DNA of 64,000 nt from assembly GCF_020379485.1 (NCBI RefSeq), contig NC_063443.1, positions 17,541,531 through 17,605,530 of the forward strand. The letters run 5' to 3'. Made by a program: the position numbers and the translations under genes. This stretch comes from Brassica napus. Its lineage: Eukaryota; Streptophyta; Magnoliopsida; Brassicales; Brassicaceae. This document shows, in pieces, positions 11,365 through 23,078 of the stretch. The notes below the pieces were generated by a model. That model had not been told where the DNA came from. It saw only the letters and a program-made list of their open reading frames with translations, and searched no databases. Within the stretch, counting starts at the first letter, position 1. Each line of letters begins with the position of its first letter.

Positions 11365-11840
11365 AACATCATATATCCTCACCAGCTTAGGGGGGATAAC
11401 TGGACAAGCTACAAAGGCTCCGTCAGAGACGGTCATGGCCCAAAACAGATGAACCATCTCGTTTCGACTGCCATTATAGGAGATATTTAACCGATATAGA
11501 GATTTGTCTTCAGTCTACTAGCAAATATATATTTTATAAAAAGTTAACCAAATCATACTTTGAATGCAAATTATTTTTGACATATTCAAAGCCGGTTCTT
11601 CCAACATCATATATCCTCACCGCACCGGCTTAGGGGGACAACTGAACAAACTATAGACACTCCATCAAAAACGGTCATGGCCCAAAGCAGATGAACAATC
11701 TAATTTCGGCTACTATTATAGCATATATATGTAACTGATAGAGAAATTTGTCTTCAGTCTACTGGTCAAATATATATTTTATAAGAAGTTAATCAAATCA
11801 TACTTTGAACGCAAATTATTTTTGACATATTCAAAGCCGA
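11365..11840 (+). repeat. Tandem duplication of a ~238 bp unit
   Basis: Copy A (11365-11602) and copy B (11603-about 11840) start with AACATCATATATCCTCACC and share long stretches, including GGTCATGGCCCAAA, TTTGTCTTCAGTCTACT and CAAATTATTTTTGACATATT. Divergence of roughly 10-15 percent by eye suggests a moderately old event. No coding function recognised. Confidence 0.85.
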
Positions 11841-12077
11841 CAGCTTCATATATAGTATTTCTCATGTTCTATAATATATAAAAGTTTTGATCTTATATAT
11901 GTATTTTATACTTAAAACCAAAATGTTAGATAAATAGGATAATTTCATTTTTATATTTAAATTTTGTTTTCATTGTAAAATTTATAAAAAATTATATTCA
12001 TAACAAATTCTAAACAAACATTTAGCCACTGTAAAAAAAAAAAAGAGAAATGTAGTAAAAGAAAGAGAAAAAGACTA

Positions 12078-12594
12078 GGATAGCACCAAACTAAGTTTAT
12101 GTTCCCAAAGTAGCACTCAAGGTTCAAAGTCACAAAAATAGGTTTCATTAAAGAGGTAAATATACACTTATACCCCTTGGGTTAATTAATCCAAACCTTA
12201 GGGTTTAGAGTTAAGGAGTGGGTTTTGGAATTAGGGTTTAAAATTTTATAAAAAATAAATACTAAAATAAAAAATAAAAATTTTAAAAACAGTTTCAAAA
12301 AGTATTTTTAAATTATAAAAAGAAAATTTGAAAAAAAAAATTAAAAAAAAAAATTTCGAAAAAAAAAATTATAAAAATTTCGAATCTGAAAACATATAAT
12401 CTGAAACTATAAAAAAAAAATCTTTTTTTCATTTTTTTATTTTTATTTTATTTATTTTTATTTATTTTAGTTTGTTTATTTAATTTTAAACCAAGGGTAT
12501 TAGGGATATTTTACCCTTTAATGAATGTCATTTTTGTGACTTTCTCCTTCTAGTGCTATTTTTGAGACATAAACTTCAAAAGGTGCTATTATTG
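12078..12594. mobile_element. MITE with long (~100 bp) terminal inverted repeats
   Basis: The left arm (12078-12181) begins GGATAGCACCAAACTAAGTT and ends in ATACCCCTTGG. The right arm (12491-12594) is its imperfect reverse complement: CCAAGGGTATTAGGG at the inner end and CTTCAAAAGGTGCTATTATT at the outer end. Shared inner blocks include GTCACAAAAAT and TTCATTAAAG. The core is almost pure A/T. Long-TIR, non-coding structure suggests a Mutator-like MITE; the family is an inference. It ends about 130 bp upstream of the ClpP start codon. Confidence 0.7.
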
Positions 12595-12725
12595 ACAATT
12601 GCCCTAAAAGAAACTAAAATAAAGACTATAGAATTACGGGAAAAAAAGAATGCATAAGCTACTAGTCAGCGTCTCCTGCATATCTTCCCCTCTTTCTTCC
12701 AAGCACAACCCTAGAAACTCGAGTC

Positions 12726-13916
12726 ATGAGGGGTCTGATCTCCGGCGCGAAGAGGCTATGGACAACACCACCGCCGACGGCGATAACCACCGCCATAGCG
12801 AGAAGAAGCTACAGCGTAATTCCAATGGTTATCGAGACTTCATCGCGTGGCGAGAGAGCTTACGACATCTTCTCGCGCCTGCTCAAGGAGCGCATAATCT
12901 GCATCAACGGCCCCATAAACGACGACACGTCACACGTCGTCGTGGCTCAGCTTCTCTACCTCGAGTCCGAGAATCCTTCGAAGCCGATTCATATGTACCT
13001 CAATTCACCAGGCGGACACGTCACCGCCGGTACGCTTATCCGATTTACGGTTACGATCTCTCTCTGTAGTGTTGCGAATCTCCACGGATTCGATTGCTTT
13101 GTTCTTCAGCTTGATCTATAATCTGTTGCTTGGGATATTATTGGATCTGAAATTGAGAATCTACTCGTGCTTTTGTAGAGGATGATAGTGATTAGTACTA
13201 AACTTAGTTGATTAATTCACCAGGCGGACACGTCACCGCCGGTACGCTTATCCGGTTTACGGTTACGATCTATCTGTAATGTTGCGAGTGTTCATGGATT
13301 CGATTGCTTTGGATCTATAGTCTGTTGCTTGGGATATTATTGGATCTGAAATTGAGAATCTACTCGTGCTTTTGTAGAAGATGATAGTGATTAGTATCAA
13401 ACTTAAGAAGTTTCTGGAATATTCGATCATCTGTGTAAAAAGTTGTTGATGAATCTTCTTCTTAGTGATGAAATGTTGATCCGTTATGGTTATCTTGCAA
13501 CAGGTCTTGCGATTTACGATACTATGCAGTACATTCGATCTCCGATAAGCACGATTTGTTTAGGCCAAGCTGCGTCCATGGCTTCTCTGCTCTTGGCAGC
13601 AGGTGCCAAGGGACAGAGACGGGCACTTCCAAACGCGAGCGTCATGATTCATCAACCTTCAGGAGGATATAGTGGACAAGCTAAGGATATGACTATCCAC
13701 ACGAAGCAGATTGTTCGTGTTTGGGATGCTTTGAACCAGCTCTATGTGAAACACACGGGGCAATCTATTGATGTGATTGAGAAGAACATGGATAGGGATC
13801 ATTTCATGACTCCTGAGGAGGCTAAAGCGTTTGGTATAATCGACGAAGTGATTGATGAGAGACCATTGGAGCTGGTGAAGGATGCTGTTGGAGGTGAAAG
13901 CAAAGATAAAAGTTAA
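12726..13916 (+). CDS. CLPP2: Mitochondrial ATP-dependent Clp protease proteolytic subunit (ClpP2)
   Basis: Serine protease subunit that forms the tetradecameric chamber of the mitochondrial ClpXP protease, degrading unfolded matrix proteins delivered by ClpX. Two exons, 12726-13029 and 13504-13916, give 238 residues. The N-terminus ([17 protein letters not shown], Arg/Ser-rich, few acidic residues) fits a matrix-targeting peptide. The mature part shows [19 protein letters not shown], the oligomer core YLNSPGG, nucleophile Ser126 in GQAASMAS, His151 in MIHQPSGG and the Asp of [11 protein letters not shown] (about residue 200). The catalytic triad is complete. The intron contains a second copy of the end of exon 1 with its donor site. 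In Arabidopsis CLPP2 (At5g23140) sits in the duplicate block next to HUA2, not in At5g08, so the position here is unexpected. Confidence 0.93.
13002..13404 (+). repeat. 212 bp tandem duplication across ClpP exon 1 / intron
   Basis: Copy 1 (13002-13213) starts in the last 28 bases of exon 1 (AATTCACCAGGCGGACACG...) and runs into the intron. Copy 2 (13214-about 13404), wholly intronic, repeats those coding bases, the 5' splice site at 13241/13242 and the following intron. Copies differ by scattered substitutions and two small deletions. Confidence 0.9.
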
Positions 13917-14705
13917 GAGAATCTGGTAATCAAAGAAATAAACTTGTTTCTTCTCCTTTTTCTCTTTTGCTCTTGTTAGAGATTTATTTTCCCATTGATG
14001 ATGATGGTGATGATAACCTCTGGAAAGGGGTTATTTCGCAGACCTTTTTCACTTTTCCTCATATCAATCCATTCTTAAAGACTGTTTTCGCTAGAGCTTT
14101 ATGCATTCCAGTTGCAGTCTCATCAACAATAACGATGTGAAGTCGCCTAGTCCCCTATAAACTGTCTGCTGCTCACAACTCTAGTAGTAGTACATACTCT
14201 CTTTTGTTTACTTGATCACCTTTTGATACCTCTAGACTCAGAAAAATGAAGTTTTTCTCTTTATCTATTGATGTTTTTTTGTGAAAAGGGGCAGGCATTA
14301 ACAAAAGTTAGTAAAAGGCAATTTTGTAAATAAAAAAATTAATTATAAAAGAATAAAAAAGGAAAAATAGTGATATCGTTCTCGTTTCTGTGAAGAGGGG
14401 GAGGGAGAGGAAAAGGCGGCGACGTGAGTAAACCAGTTTCGCTTTAGCTTCTTCCTCTTCACAAAATCTCCCGACTAAAACTTTCGCTTCCTCTTTGCTC
14501 TAATTCCCTTCGATTCGACTCTTACCTCTGTCTCTCTCTCTTACTCGTTTTCGCTTCATTGCTCGAAGCCCTAGCGGTCTCCATCAGCGGATTCTACGGC
14601 GGAATCAATATCCGGTGAAGAGTCGAAGTTTCTCTGGGCTTCGGCGATTTCGTTTCGGTGTTTCTATTCTGAACTCAAAATTAGGGTTCTTATTCAGAGT
14701 CGCCG
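13917..14705. promoter_or_regulatory. ClpP 3' UTR and PWWP-gene promoter / 5' UTR
   Basis: The first half is T-rich 3' flank of the ClpP gene. From about 14395 the sequence turns into a CT/TC-rich leader (agcttcttcctcttc, ctctgtctctctctctt) typical of a long plant 5' UTR for the PWWP gene. No TATA box was recognised. Confidence 0.45.
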
Positions 14706-17700
14706 ATGGCTCCTAGCCGTAGAAAAACGGGGAGCAAAGGCATCGCGAAAGGAGAGTTGAGACTGGGTGATCTCGTTCTTGCTAAAGTCAAAGGCTTTCC
14801 TGCTTGGCCTGCTAAGGTGCGTCTTCTGCTCTCTCTCTCTCTCGCCTTCATTGCATCTTTGGTCATGATCATGTTGTTTTTTTTGGGTTTTGCACATACT
14901 CTTGTCTACTCGCTTAACCTTATAGTTCCTACGTTTGTCTTTTTTCGGGGGTTAAGCTTGGTTCTACGTAATTGTGTTTTCTTTGTGTTAGTTTAGTTTT
15001 ATGGCGTTTTGTTTATTGGCGGATTGAATTTCTCTAAGGTTCTTCTGGATAGCTCCAATGCTGTGTTTTCTCTTCATACACAATAATGCTGCTTTTATTG
15101 TATGCCGAAGCAAACTTTTTCTTATTTTTGTGCTGAAGTTGTGTGAAGCTCAAAGACAGTAGTATAGTCCTCTAGCTTATTGATATGTAGTATCTCTCAT
15201 GGCCAGAGCGTTTGAATTGCTATTGAGCTGCGTAGGATTGTTCATTTTGACTTAACTTAACTTCTGTAAAGTAAATGTTTTGTGTTTCAGATCGACCGGC
15301 CCGAAGATTGGGATCATGTACCAGACCCAAAGAAATACTTCGTTTATTTCTTTGGAACACAGGAAATGTAAGCATGCCTCTTCTGTGTCTATTGATTGTT
15401 GATGGTTTTAGATTTTTCTTACCACCACTTAGAAAGCTATATGCATTTTTTGTCTAGTCAATTCATCACGTTACTGTAATTTGGTAGTTTCCTCCCTGAT
15501 TGCAACATCACTTCTTTGTTTCTCCTTGTTGTTTGATTGTGATTTCGTTTTCTCAATATTAGTCACTCATCAAGTAATCATGGCTTAATGCAGAGCTTTT
15601 GTTGCGCCTCCTGATATTCAAGCCTTCACTAGCGAAGCAAAGAACAAACTGTTAAAAAGATGTCAAGGTAAAACGGTCAAGCACTTCGCACAAGCTGTGG
15701 AGGAGATCTCCGCTGCATTTGAGAAGTCGCAGAAACGCAAGTCAGATAACTTGGGCAGTGAGGCGCTTTTGAATGCTGTTGAGCCTAGATTGACCAAGGC
15801 TAAGGCATTGGATGAAACAGATCATAGAGACACTGGTGATGATGAGAATTCTGATAAGTTCGATTCTAGGGCGGATCCTGGTCTCCATAAAGCAGTTGAG
15901 AATAATGGTGCTGAGACAAAGCCTTGCATAGGAGAGGAAGATTCATCCCCGGGTGGTGACGGACAGGAGCCTGGCTCGGATAAAAGATCTAAAGATGAGG
16001 TTCTTAGAGCCAAGCGTCTGCCTGATAGTGGAGCTGCTACAGATAATAATCCCATTGGTCCTCACCAGAAATTAAAGGGCAGTAAAAAGGAATCTTTTGA
16101 CAAGAAGGTGGTTTCGGATCTTAATATAGCTGGTTGTGAAGGCTCAAAAAAGTTGCTTAAAGAGAAACCAAGCGCCGGAGTCTCGAGTGATAAGCATGAG
16201 CATGCAGTTGGCTCTAAAAATGGGAGTTTGGGGAAGAAAAAGAGGTCTGAAAGTGAATTTGGAAAGTCTGCATCAGGAGAAGGTGAGAGTCTACGTGCTG
16301 CTAAGAGACAACGACCTGAAGATGCTAAGGATCAAAAACCATCCAAGAGCAAGCGTCTTCGTCCTGAAGGCAAAGCTGAAGGATCTGATTCTACTGGCGT
16401 TGTGTCAATTCGAAAGCGTGAGATTGTTGATAAGGAAATGGTCGGTTATACAAGGCGTCACAAACAGACAGTTGAGCACACAAAATCTTCCTCCTTTTCT
16501 GGCTCTCGTGATAGAAAGGGAGCAAATCATCCGGAACGGAAGATTAGTTCATCTTCTGCTGAATGTGTGAAGGTTTCAGCTGCTCAGCTGCCTAAGAGAC
16601 GAAGGGCAGTTTATATCTATGATGAAGATGACGATGAAGAGTCAAAGACTCCGGTGCATGGAGGAGATACCAATGTTCGCAACGATACTTCAGCTTCTAC
16701 TGATGGTCCTAAAAGTGCTAAGGCGTCCCATGATACTTCTATTAAAGTGAAGCGATTTGAAGGATCTGAAAAAAGTGCCGAAACAGGGAAGGTACCGCTG
16801 TGTAAACATAACAAGGAGGCTTCACTTGCACTTCCTGATAGCGTGGAGGGCCTTTCGTTCAGCTCACCTATGGGAAAATCTGTGACCGAGTTGCTCCCAG
16901 AGAATGACAAGCCAATCTTAAAATCTCCTAAGAAATCCCCCAAGCTGATTACATTCAAGAAACAGGTGAAGGGACAAAATAAAACTGCAAAAGTCTCTGG
17001 TGCAGGAATGCCAGATAGCGTGGAGGGCCTCTGTAACAGCTCGTCTATGGGAAACCCAGTCATCAATTTACCCACAAAAAATGTTAAGCAGGTCTTGAGA
17101 TCTCCTAAGAAGCCCCCTCAGTTGGTTTCAACTAAGGATCAGGTGGCAGGACAACATAAAATGGGAAAAGTCTCTGGTGTGGGGATGTCAAAAAAATGCC
17201 AAGGTGATTCTTCTAAGGATGCAGTGGCTGGTTCTGATAGAGCTAGCTCTTCTCAATCTCAGGCAACAAATCAGAGAAGAAAACCAGCTTTAGGGGAAAA
17301 ACCAAAAAACACTCCAAAAGTTGCAACTCGTTCGAACGATGCTGGAGTGTCAAGAGACACATCTGCTAACTTGTCCGCTGGGATGTATGTTTTCGTATTT
17401 CCCCATGTCATTGATATGTTTTTCTTTCGCTTGGAGGTTATAGTCTTTGTGTTCTTTTCGTATTGTAGGATTGGTGGCAATCAAGAAAATGGAAATACCC
17501 CATTGATCAGTTCTGGGTTGCCAGATTCTTCGTCATCTATGAAGGTTCTGATTGCAGCTGCCCAAGCTAAAAGAAAACAAGCACATACACCTACTTCACC
17601 GTCTGTGAATTTGGACAATAAGTTCTCTGGCATCGGTGAAACGCATATGAGAAATAACAGCCCTTCCATGGTTCAGAATGTTTCAACTTCTGCTGGCGAC

Positions 17701-20511
17701 GCCATGGTGATTGTTACTCTGGGACACGAAGAAGATACGACTCCATCAAATCATGGAAACCAGTCCGCATCAAGTAACCAAGCTGGGATTGAAGAGAATG
17801 AAGAGAGAAGAGTTACCTCAGGGCATATGTCAGTTGGGGATGCTGTCACTGAGGCTGCAATTTCACGAGATGCTTTTGAGGGAATGATAGAGACCTTATC
17901 CAGAACGAAGGAAAGTATTGGACGTGCAACACGCCAAGCTATTCAGTGTGCCAAGCATGGGATTGCCAGTGAGGTAAGTTAAATTGTGGTACCTGATAAT
18001 ATTCAGCAACATTTTTCTTTACCTCTTTATTAAGACTGCCAGCCAGGTTTATCTATGATAAACTTAAGAATAGACTGAAAATGAAGTTTCAATTTGGAAA
18101 GATACCTTTGCTATGGTCAAATGTTTCGAGAGAACTATCTACAGCGTTTGATGTGTGATATTCAAGAGCAGCTTTTGACGTTTTTTGTTTTTCTTTTTTT
18201 AGGTTGTGGAACTTCTCATACGAAAGCTAGAAAGTGAACCTCTTTTCCGACGTAAAGTGGACTTGTTCTTTCTTGTTGATTCGATCACCCAGTGTTCCCA
18301 TAGCCAAAAGGGTAAGCTTCCTCTTGAATGGATGCAGCAATTCTTTTTCAGAAGGTCGAATTTTTTAGGTGCTTAGGTATATGTATACTGTTGCTGTCTT
18401 TCTGTCTACAGCCAAAGATAATATATCTGTCTGTCTTATGTATATATAACTGATAATATTAGTGATAAATCATGATGCATGTGAAATCTTCTTTAGGTAT
18501 AGCTGGCGCGTTGTATATTCCTACTGTGCAGGCAGCCTTGCCACGCCTTCTAGGTGCTGCGGCTCCGTCAGGGACTGGGGCTCGTGAAAATCGCCATCAA
18601 TGTCGCAAGGTTTTTTGCTCTTTGTTCAATCGAGGGCACTCTCATGTTTTTGTTGTTCAGAGTCAATAATCTCTTACTTCTGCTAGGTGTTGAGGTTGTG
18701 GCTTGAAAGGAAGATTTTTCCGGATTCTCTCCTGCGTCGCTATATTGGTGATATTAGCACCTCTGGTGGCGATGCAACTGCAGGGTTTACCTTACGTCGT
18801 CCTTCTAGATCTGAGCGTTCTGTAGATGACCCTATAAGGGAAATGGAAGGGATGCTTGTTGATGAGTATGGGAGGTATGCAATTTTTTCCGGTTTGATAT
18901 AGTTTCTGATGGGATGTCGTTAGAGACAGCTTTATTACGGTTCTGATACGTGAACTTCTTCTTTCTGCAGCTATGCGAGTTTTCAGCTGCCTGGATTTTT
19001 ATCTTCTCATACTTTTGGAGAGGGTGAAGAAGATGAGGATTTTCCAACCACATCACGGGAAGTTGAAAACACACATATTGAAGAACCAGCCCATGCTTTA
19101 GGAAAGTTAAAGGCAGGTGATAGTTCGGGTGATAAAACTCCATGTGTTCTAGAGACTGTCAATGGTGTGCGTGAAATGGAAGATGCTTCTTATCAGCCAA
19201 GAGATGAAGAACCTTCGTGTGATAGTTCAGGTGATAAACCTCACTGTGTTTTAGAGGTTGGCAATGGTGTGCGTGAAATGGAAGAAGTTTCTTATCAGCC
19301 AAGAGTTGAAGAACCATCGTATGTCTGTGGGACTGGAGCAAAGGAGGACTCACCGACTGCAACCACTGCAACTGAGCCTTTTCCAGAGGGTTCTCCTCCG
19401 CTGCCTCATGAAACGCCTCCATCTCCCCCTCCCCTGCCTCCTTCCCCTCCACCCTCATCCCCGCTTCCACCTCCATCATCTCCACCGCAGCTGCCACCAC
19501 CCCCACCTCTCTCTGAGCAACGTTCACCTCCACCACTAGCTCCTTTACCACCTCCCCAATCTATAGCTACACCACAATCATCCATAACTCAACCGTCCAA
19601 GCCTAGCTATCCTTCGTTACCCCTTCAACCAGGATTTGCTCCTCCATATCCAGCATTGCAACATGAATACCAGATATCTACACAGCGGTCTAGCGTTGCC
19701 ACTGTAAGCACACTGGTTTCTCTCGTTTTCTGATCTAGTCATTTTGTAATTGCTCAAGCTACATTGGCTTGTACTTTTGATTTATAAACATAAAGCGTCA
19801 TTACAGAACCAACTACTACGGCCGAGCAGTGCCTCTTTCGGACATAGCCCAGGGACTAGGCATCTCGCTCCAGCACAATCCAGCCATTTTTCGCTTCCAA
19901 GCCGGGTTGTTGAATTACAACCCCAACGCTCCTCCCTTCCTCATCCTTACCCGTTTCCATCTCAGTCTGTTGATGCGCCGCAACATATGAATGAGGATTC
20001 ATGGCGGTTGCCTTCAAATGCACGTCGTGCAGATACTCAACATGGAGCCTGGATACGTGGAAGAAACCCACTTCCAGGCTATCTTACGGTTACAGATGGT
20101 ATGTATATGCGAGAATCATCTCAAATCTTTGTATTCAGTTTGTTCATGTACATGTCGTCTACCTATGGGCATTATGCTGCATCAGTTGGTTATACTTCTC
20201 CCTTTTTGTTTGATACTGGTGATTTTTCTAACAGCAGATTTCGTTCAGCCTCCTCCAGAAATACCACCTTCAGGGTCAATGAGCTATCAACCTGCTGGTA
20301 ATAATATGCATGCGGGCCCTACAATTTTAGGTGAGACGATCTATCTCGATCGATCTGAATTTAGCCGATCATAAAAGAAATTGGGATCTGTTGCGTTTCC
20401 CTGTAATGTTTAACTTCAACGTTTCAATCTGTTATTCAAGGTCATACTACTTCGCAGATGCTACCATCTCGGCCTGACGTACCTTCTGCGGCTTGTTGGA
20501 GGCCTTCTTGA
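14706..20511 (+). CDS. HULK1: PWWP-domain protein of the HUA2/HULK family
   Basis: Nuclear protein related to HUA2, which promotes expression and processing of MADS-box mRNAs such as FLC and AGAMOUS. Exons: 14706-14816, 15291-15367, 15594-17384, 17469-17973, 18203-18311, 18497-18609, 18687-18874, 18971-19703, 19807-20098, 20235-20330 and 20441-20511; total 1361 residues in frame. Residues ~18-110 form the PWWP domain (LGDLVLAKVKGFPAWPAK...FGTQEIAFVAP). A long charged region follows, with KR-rich nuclear signals and an internal repeat around residues 473-595. A CID-like RNA polymerase II CTD-binding region lies at ~790-920 (VVELLIRKLESEP...RKVLRLWLERKIFP). The C-terminal part has two ~36-residue repeats, then a proline-rich tract (PSPPPLPPSPPPSSP). 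The neighbours indicate HULK1 (At5g08230) rather than HUA2. Confidence 0.88.
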
Positions 20512-23078
20512 AGTTAAGGTAGAGACAACCTTTCGGTTGTTCTTCTACACTTCAAATAGCAAGCTGCTAGTGTTTCATTAACATGTTTCACCTCTAATTT
20601 TCTTATTCCTGGATTGTTATCAAACAGTTTGAAATAGACTTCTCACCCTTCCATGGAAGACACTTTTTTGGCGGTATATTCACTTCCAGAGGCATCAAAA
20701 CTCTTCAGGCTATTGTCAGGATACTGCTGTATATTGTAAATTTTCCTGACAAATGTTATCACCGGTTCATGTTCTTCACAGTATATGCCCTTGTTTCTAA
20801 TTTGGTTAGTACTACTGTGCCAATAACTACACAGGCTTTTCTAGTTAAACGAGTTTCAACTCTTAATATACTGGGTTAAATCTGTCTGATAAGAATCATA
20901 AAACTAGTAACTGTCTTTACTTGTATTTGAGACACTATCTTGAGAAATGCTCACCCGATAAGTGTAGTGTCTGCAGTCTGCACAGAGAAGTACCTAAGTT
21001 CAAAGTAGTTTCAGTTGTGACGCAATGACAAGTTCCCAAGTATTGAGTGCAAGTCTGTTAATTTACTCTTAATATTGGTTCCCGAAATGGTGACATGTTT
21101 ATTTAGTGTTTCTTGTTATTTGTGGGTAAAGTCGCTTTGAAGTTATTTGGTGAAGTCTGTACTGTTCATCCTAGACGAGATTACTATATAGATAACTGCT
21201 TTCTCCAAAAGAATAGTGAGGCGATGATGCTTTTCTGCTCATTAACTTAAGTTCCATTTCTGCTGTTCTTGACAGGTGCATAACCTAGGCTGTCCTCCCT
21301 GGAGCCGTAGCAGGAACATGAAGCATGCATGTATAAACAACCGCGACTTCATTCAGCGGGTTTTACAAGTATCCATATTGAACGCACTGCTTATCTGAAG
21401 TTTGTTGAGGACTTGAGGTATAAGTTCCTCTTTATCTTTCTCAACCAAACTTGTCTATGGCTTGTAGTTCAGTCTATAGGGTTTCCAGCTCCCATGAATT
21501 AATAATATCCTTTCAAGTCATGTTTGTGCTGGTGACACAGTGAAATTTTGTTCCAAACAACAATGCTTACTGTTTGAGAAGACCTACCTGCTGTTTTCAC
21601 TTTTGTGCAAGTACGGATTGAGAACTGCGAAGAAACAGAAACATGTTTTTTTTTTTGTGCTGTGTTGGTATATCGGTTGGGGTTTGGCTTACCTGAGCGA
21701 ATAAACTAACTTAACGAAGTATTGTGCATTTGTGTGGATTTTTGATATTGACTAGAGAATTTACTATATGAATGATTTAGTTCCTTGATCTATATGTTGT
21801 CTAGAATTCTTAGTTTCTTATATCTGGCTTCATGAGTTTTATGTTGACTTCAGTTTCGAGTATATTAACACTCAGCTGCATTGTCTCTAGCTAGGTTTAC
21901 ACTTTGGAACCCGGGATGGTGGAGTCGTGGAGATGAGACCTGGTTGGATCAAGTTTTTGCGTAATGTTGAGGTAAAGACATTGAGCTGAAAATGAAGAAT
22001 GAGCGTATAAAAATAGAAGACTCGAATCTAACAGAAACGTATTGATCATATGCTTAATTGATTTCTTAGGTAACGTATTTTAAAAACGCATATCCGTACT
22101 TTTGGTTTTGATTGTTCCCCAAAAGTTGTGGGACAATGAACTAGTAACATATGAAACGGTTTAAAAGAATATTCTACAAAATAAAAATTATAAGTTCAAC
22201 TCATAGAAGTTAATTCTCGACTATGTTGTTTGTTACCCGTTGTGCTATTACGTTTTATTTTACATCCACAGCCGGAATCCACTTCTGTCGCCCGTACTGC
22301 TAGTGTTCAGGTTGCTTTTCATGGTTATGGCAGAAGTGGAAGTGTTGACTGTTGAGGGAGATTAACGATGATGAAGGTGCAGCAGTGTTGACGACATTTT
22401 TGTATCATGCTTTTAAATGTTCCATTTAATTAAACACACTTGCAAATTTTTATGCTTGTTTTTAAAACTGTGGATTTATGCTTTATATTTTTAGATTGTT
22501 GATGAAATAATATATCACATCATTTTACTTAACTCGCTCGATTGATTATTTCCGGGACTTCCAGAGCGGTGGAGCTAAGCTAACACGTTCACACACGGTG
22601 CCTTTGTAATTTAGTCAACGATCCGACAGCTCAAACCTGACTTAGTGGAAAGCATTATTCTTTTTTCCCCCGAAATATAAAATAGAATAAATAATAGTAA
22701 CAGTGTAATACAAATTTTACAAACGAACAATTTTAATAAATTATTAAATAAGTGCATGGAATACATTTTAGTAGTGTGTAGCAATTCATCATATTGGAAA
22801 AAAAAAATTGGACTACGCTAAGACAAGGTACAAAGTATTTTATAACTTACATAAACGTAGATAAAAAAAAAAGCACACAATCATTACATCACTATCACAA
22901 GCTTTTTCTTCCTTCTTTATAATTTTTCTCAATTTGGAAGTTTTTCTTTCTTCCTCTGAAATTTTTCTAATCTATTTACTCCGCATTTAGGCTAAAATAG
23001 CTTCTTCTGCTTTTTGATTTTGTATAGTTTCCAAAAAAAAATGGGACAGTTAAATAACGAGAAAAGCTGACCTTGTTT
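20512..23078. other. HULK 3' region and convergent intergenic space
   Basis: Downstream of the TGA at 20509-20511. Patches of higher GC around 21275-21330, 21890-21970 and 22270-22360 with possible splice sites suggest a spliced 3' UTR or decayed 3' exons, but no continuous frame or known domain could be read. From 22500 on, AT-rich spacer to the convergent LysM gene; nothing further recognised. Confidence 0.4.

Larger units (their letters stand above)
10575..12077. other. Intergenic: hairpin, tandem duplication
   Basis: No supported gene. A 107-codon open frame at 10690-11013 lacks an ATG at its start and any domain. The stretch holds a perfect 12 bp inverted repeat (11001-11031) and a 238 bp tandem duplication (11365-11840), both listed separately. 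Confidence 0.45.

Noticed and set aside
12650..13069. Alternative 139-codon frame overlapping ClpP exon 1
   Set aside because: Shadow of the real ClpP frame; Arg/His-rich with no homology, while the ClpP frame has all protease motifs.
19159..19551. 130-codon antisense frame in HULK exon 8
   Set aside because: Antisense reading of the proline-rich repeat region; low complexity.
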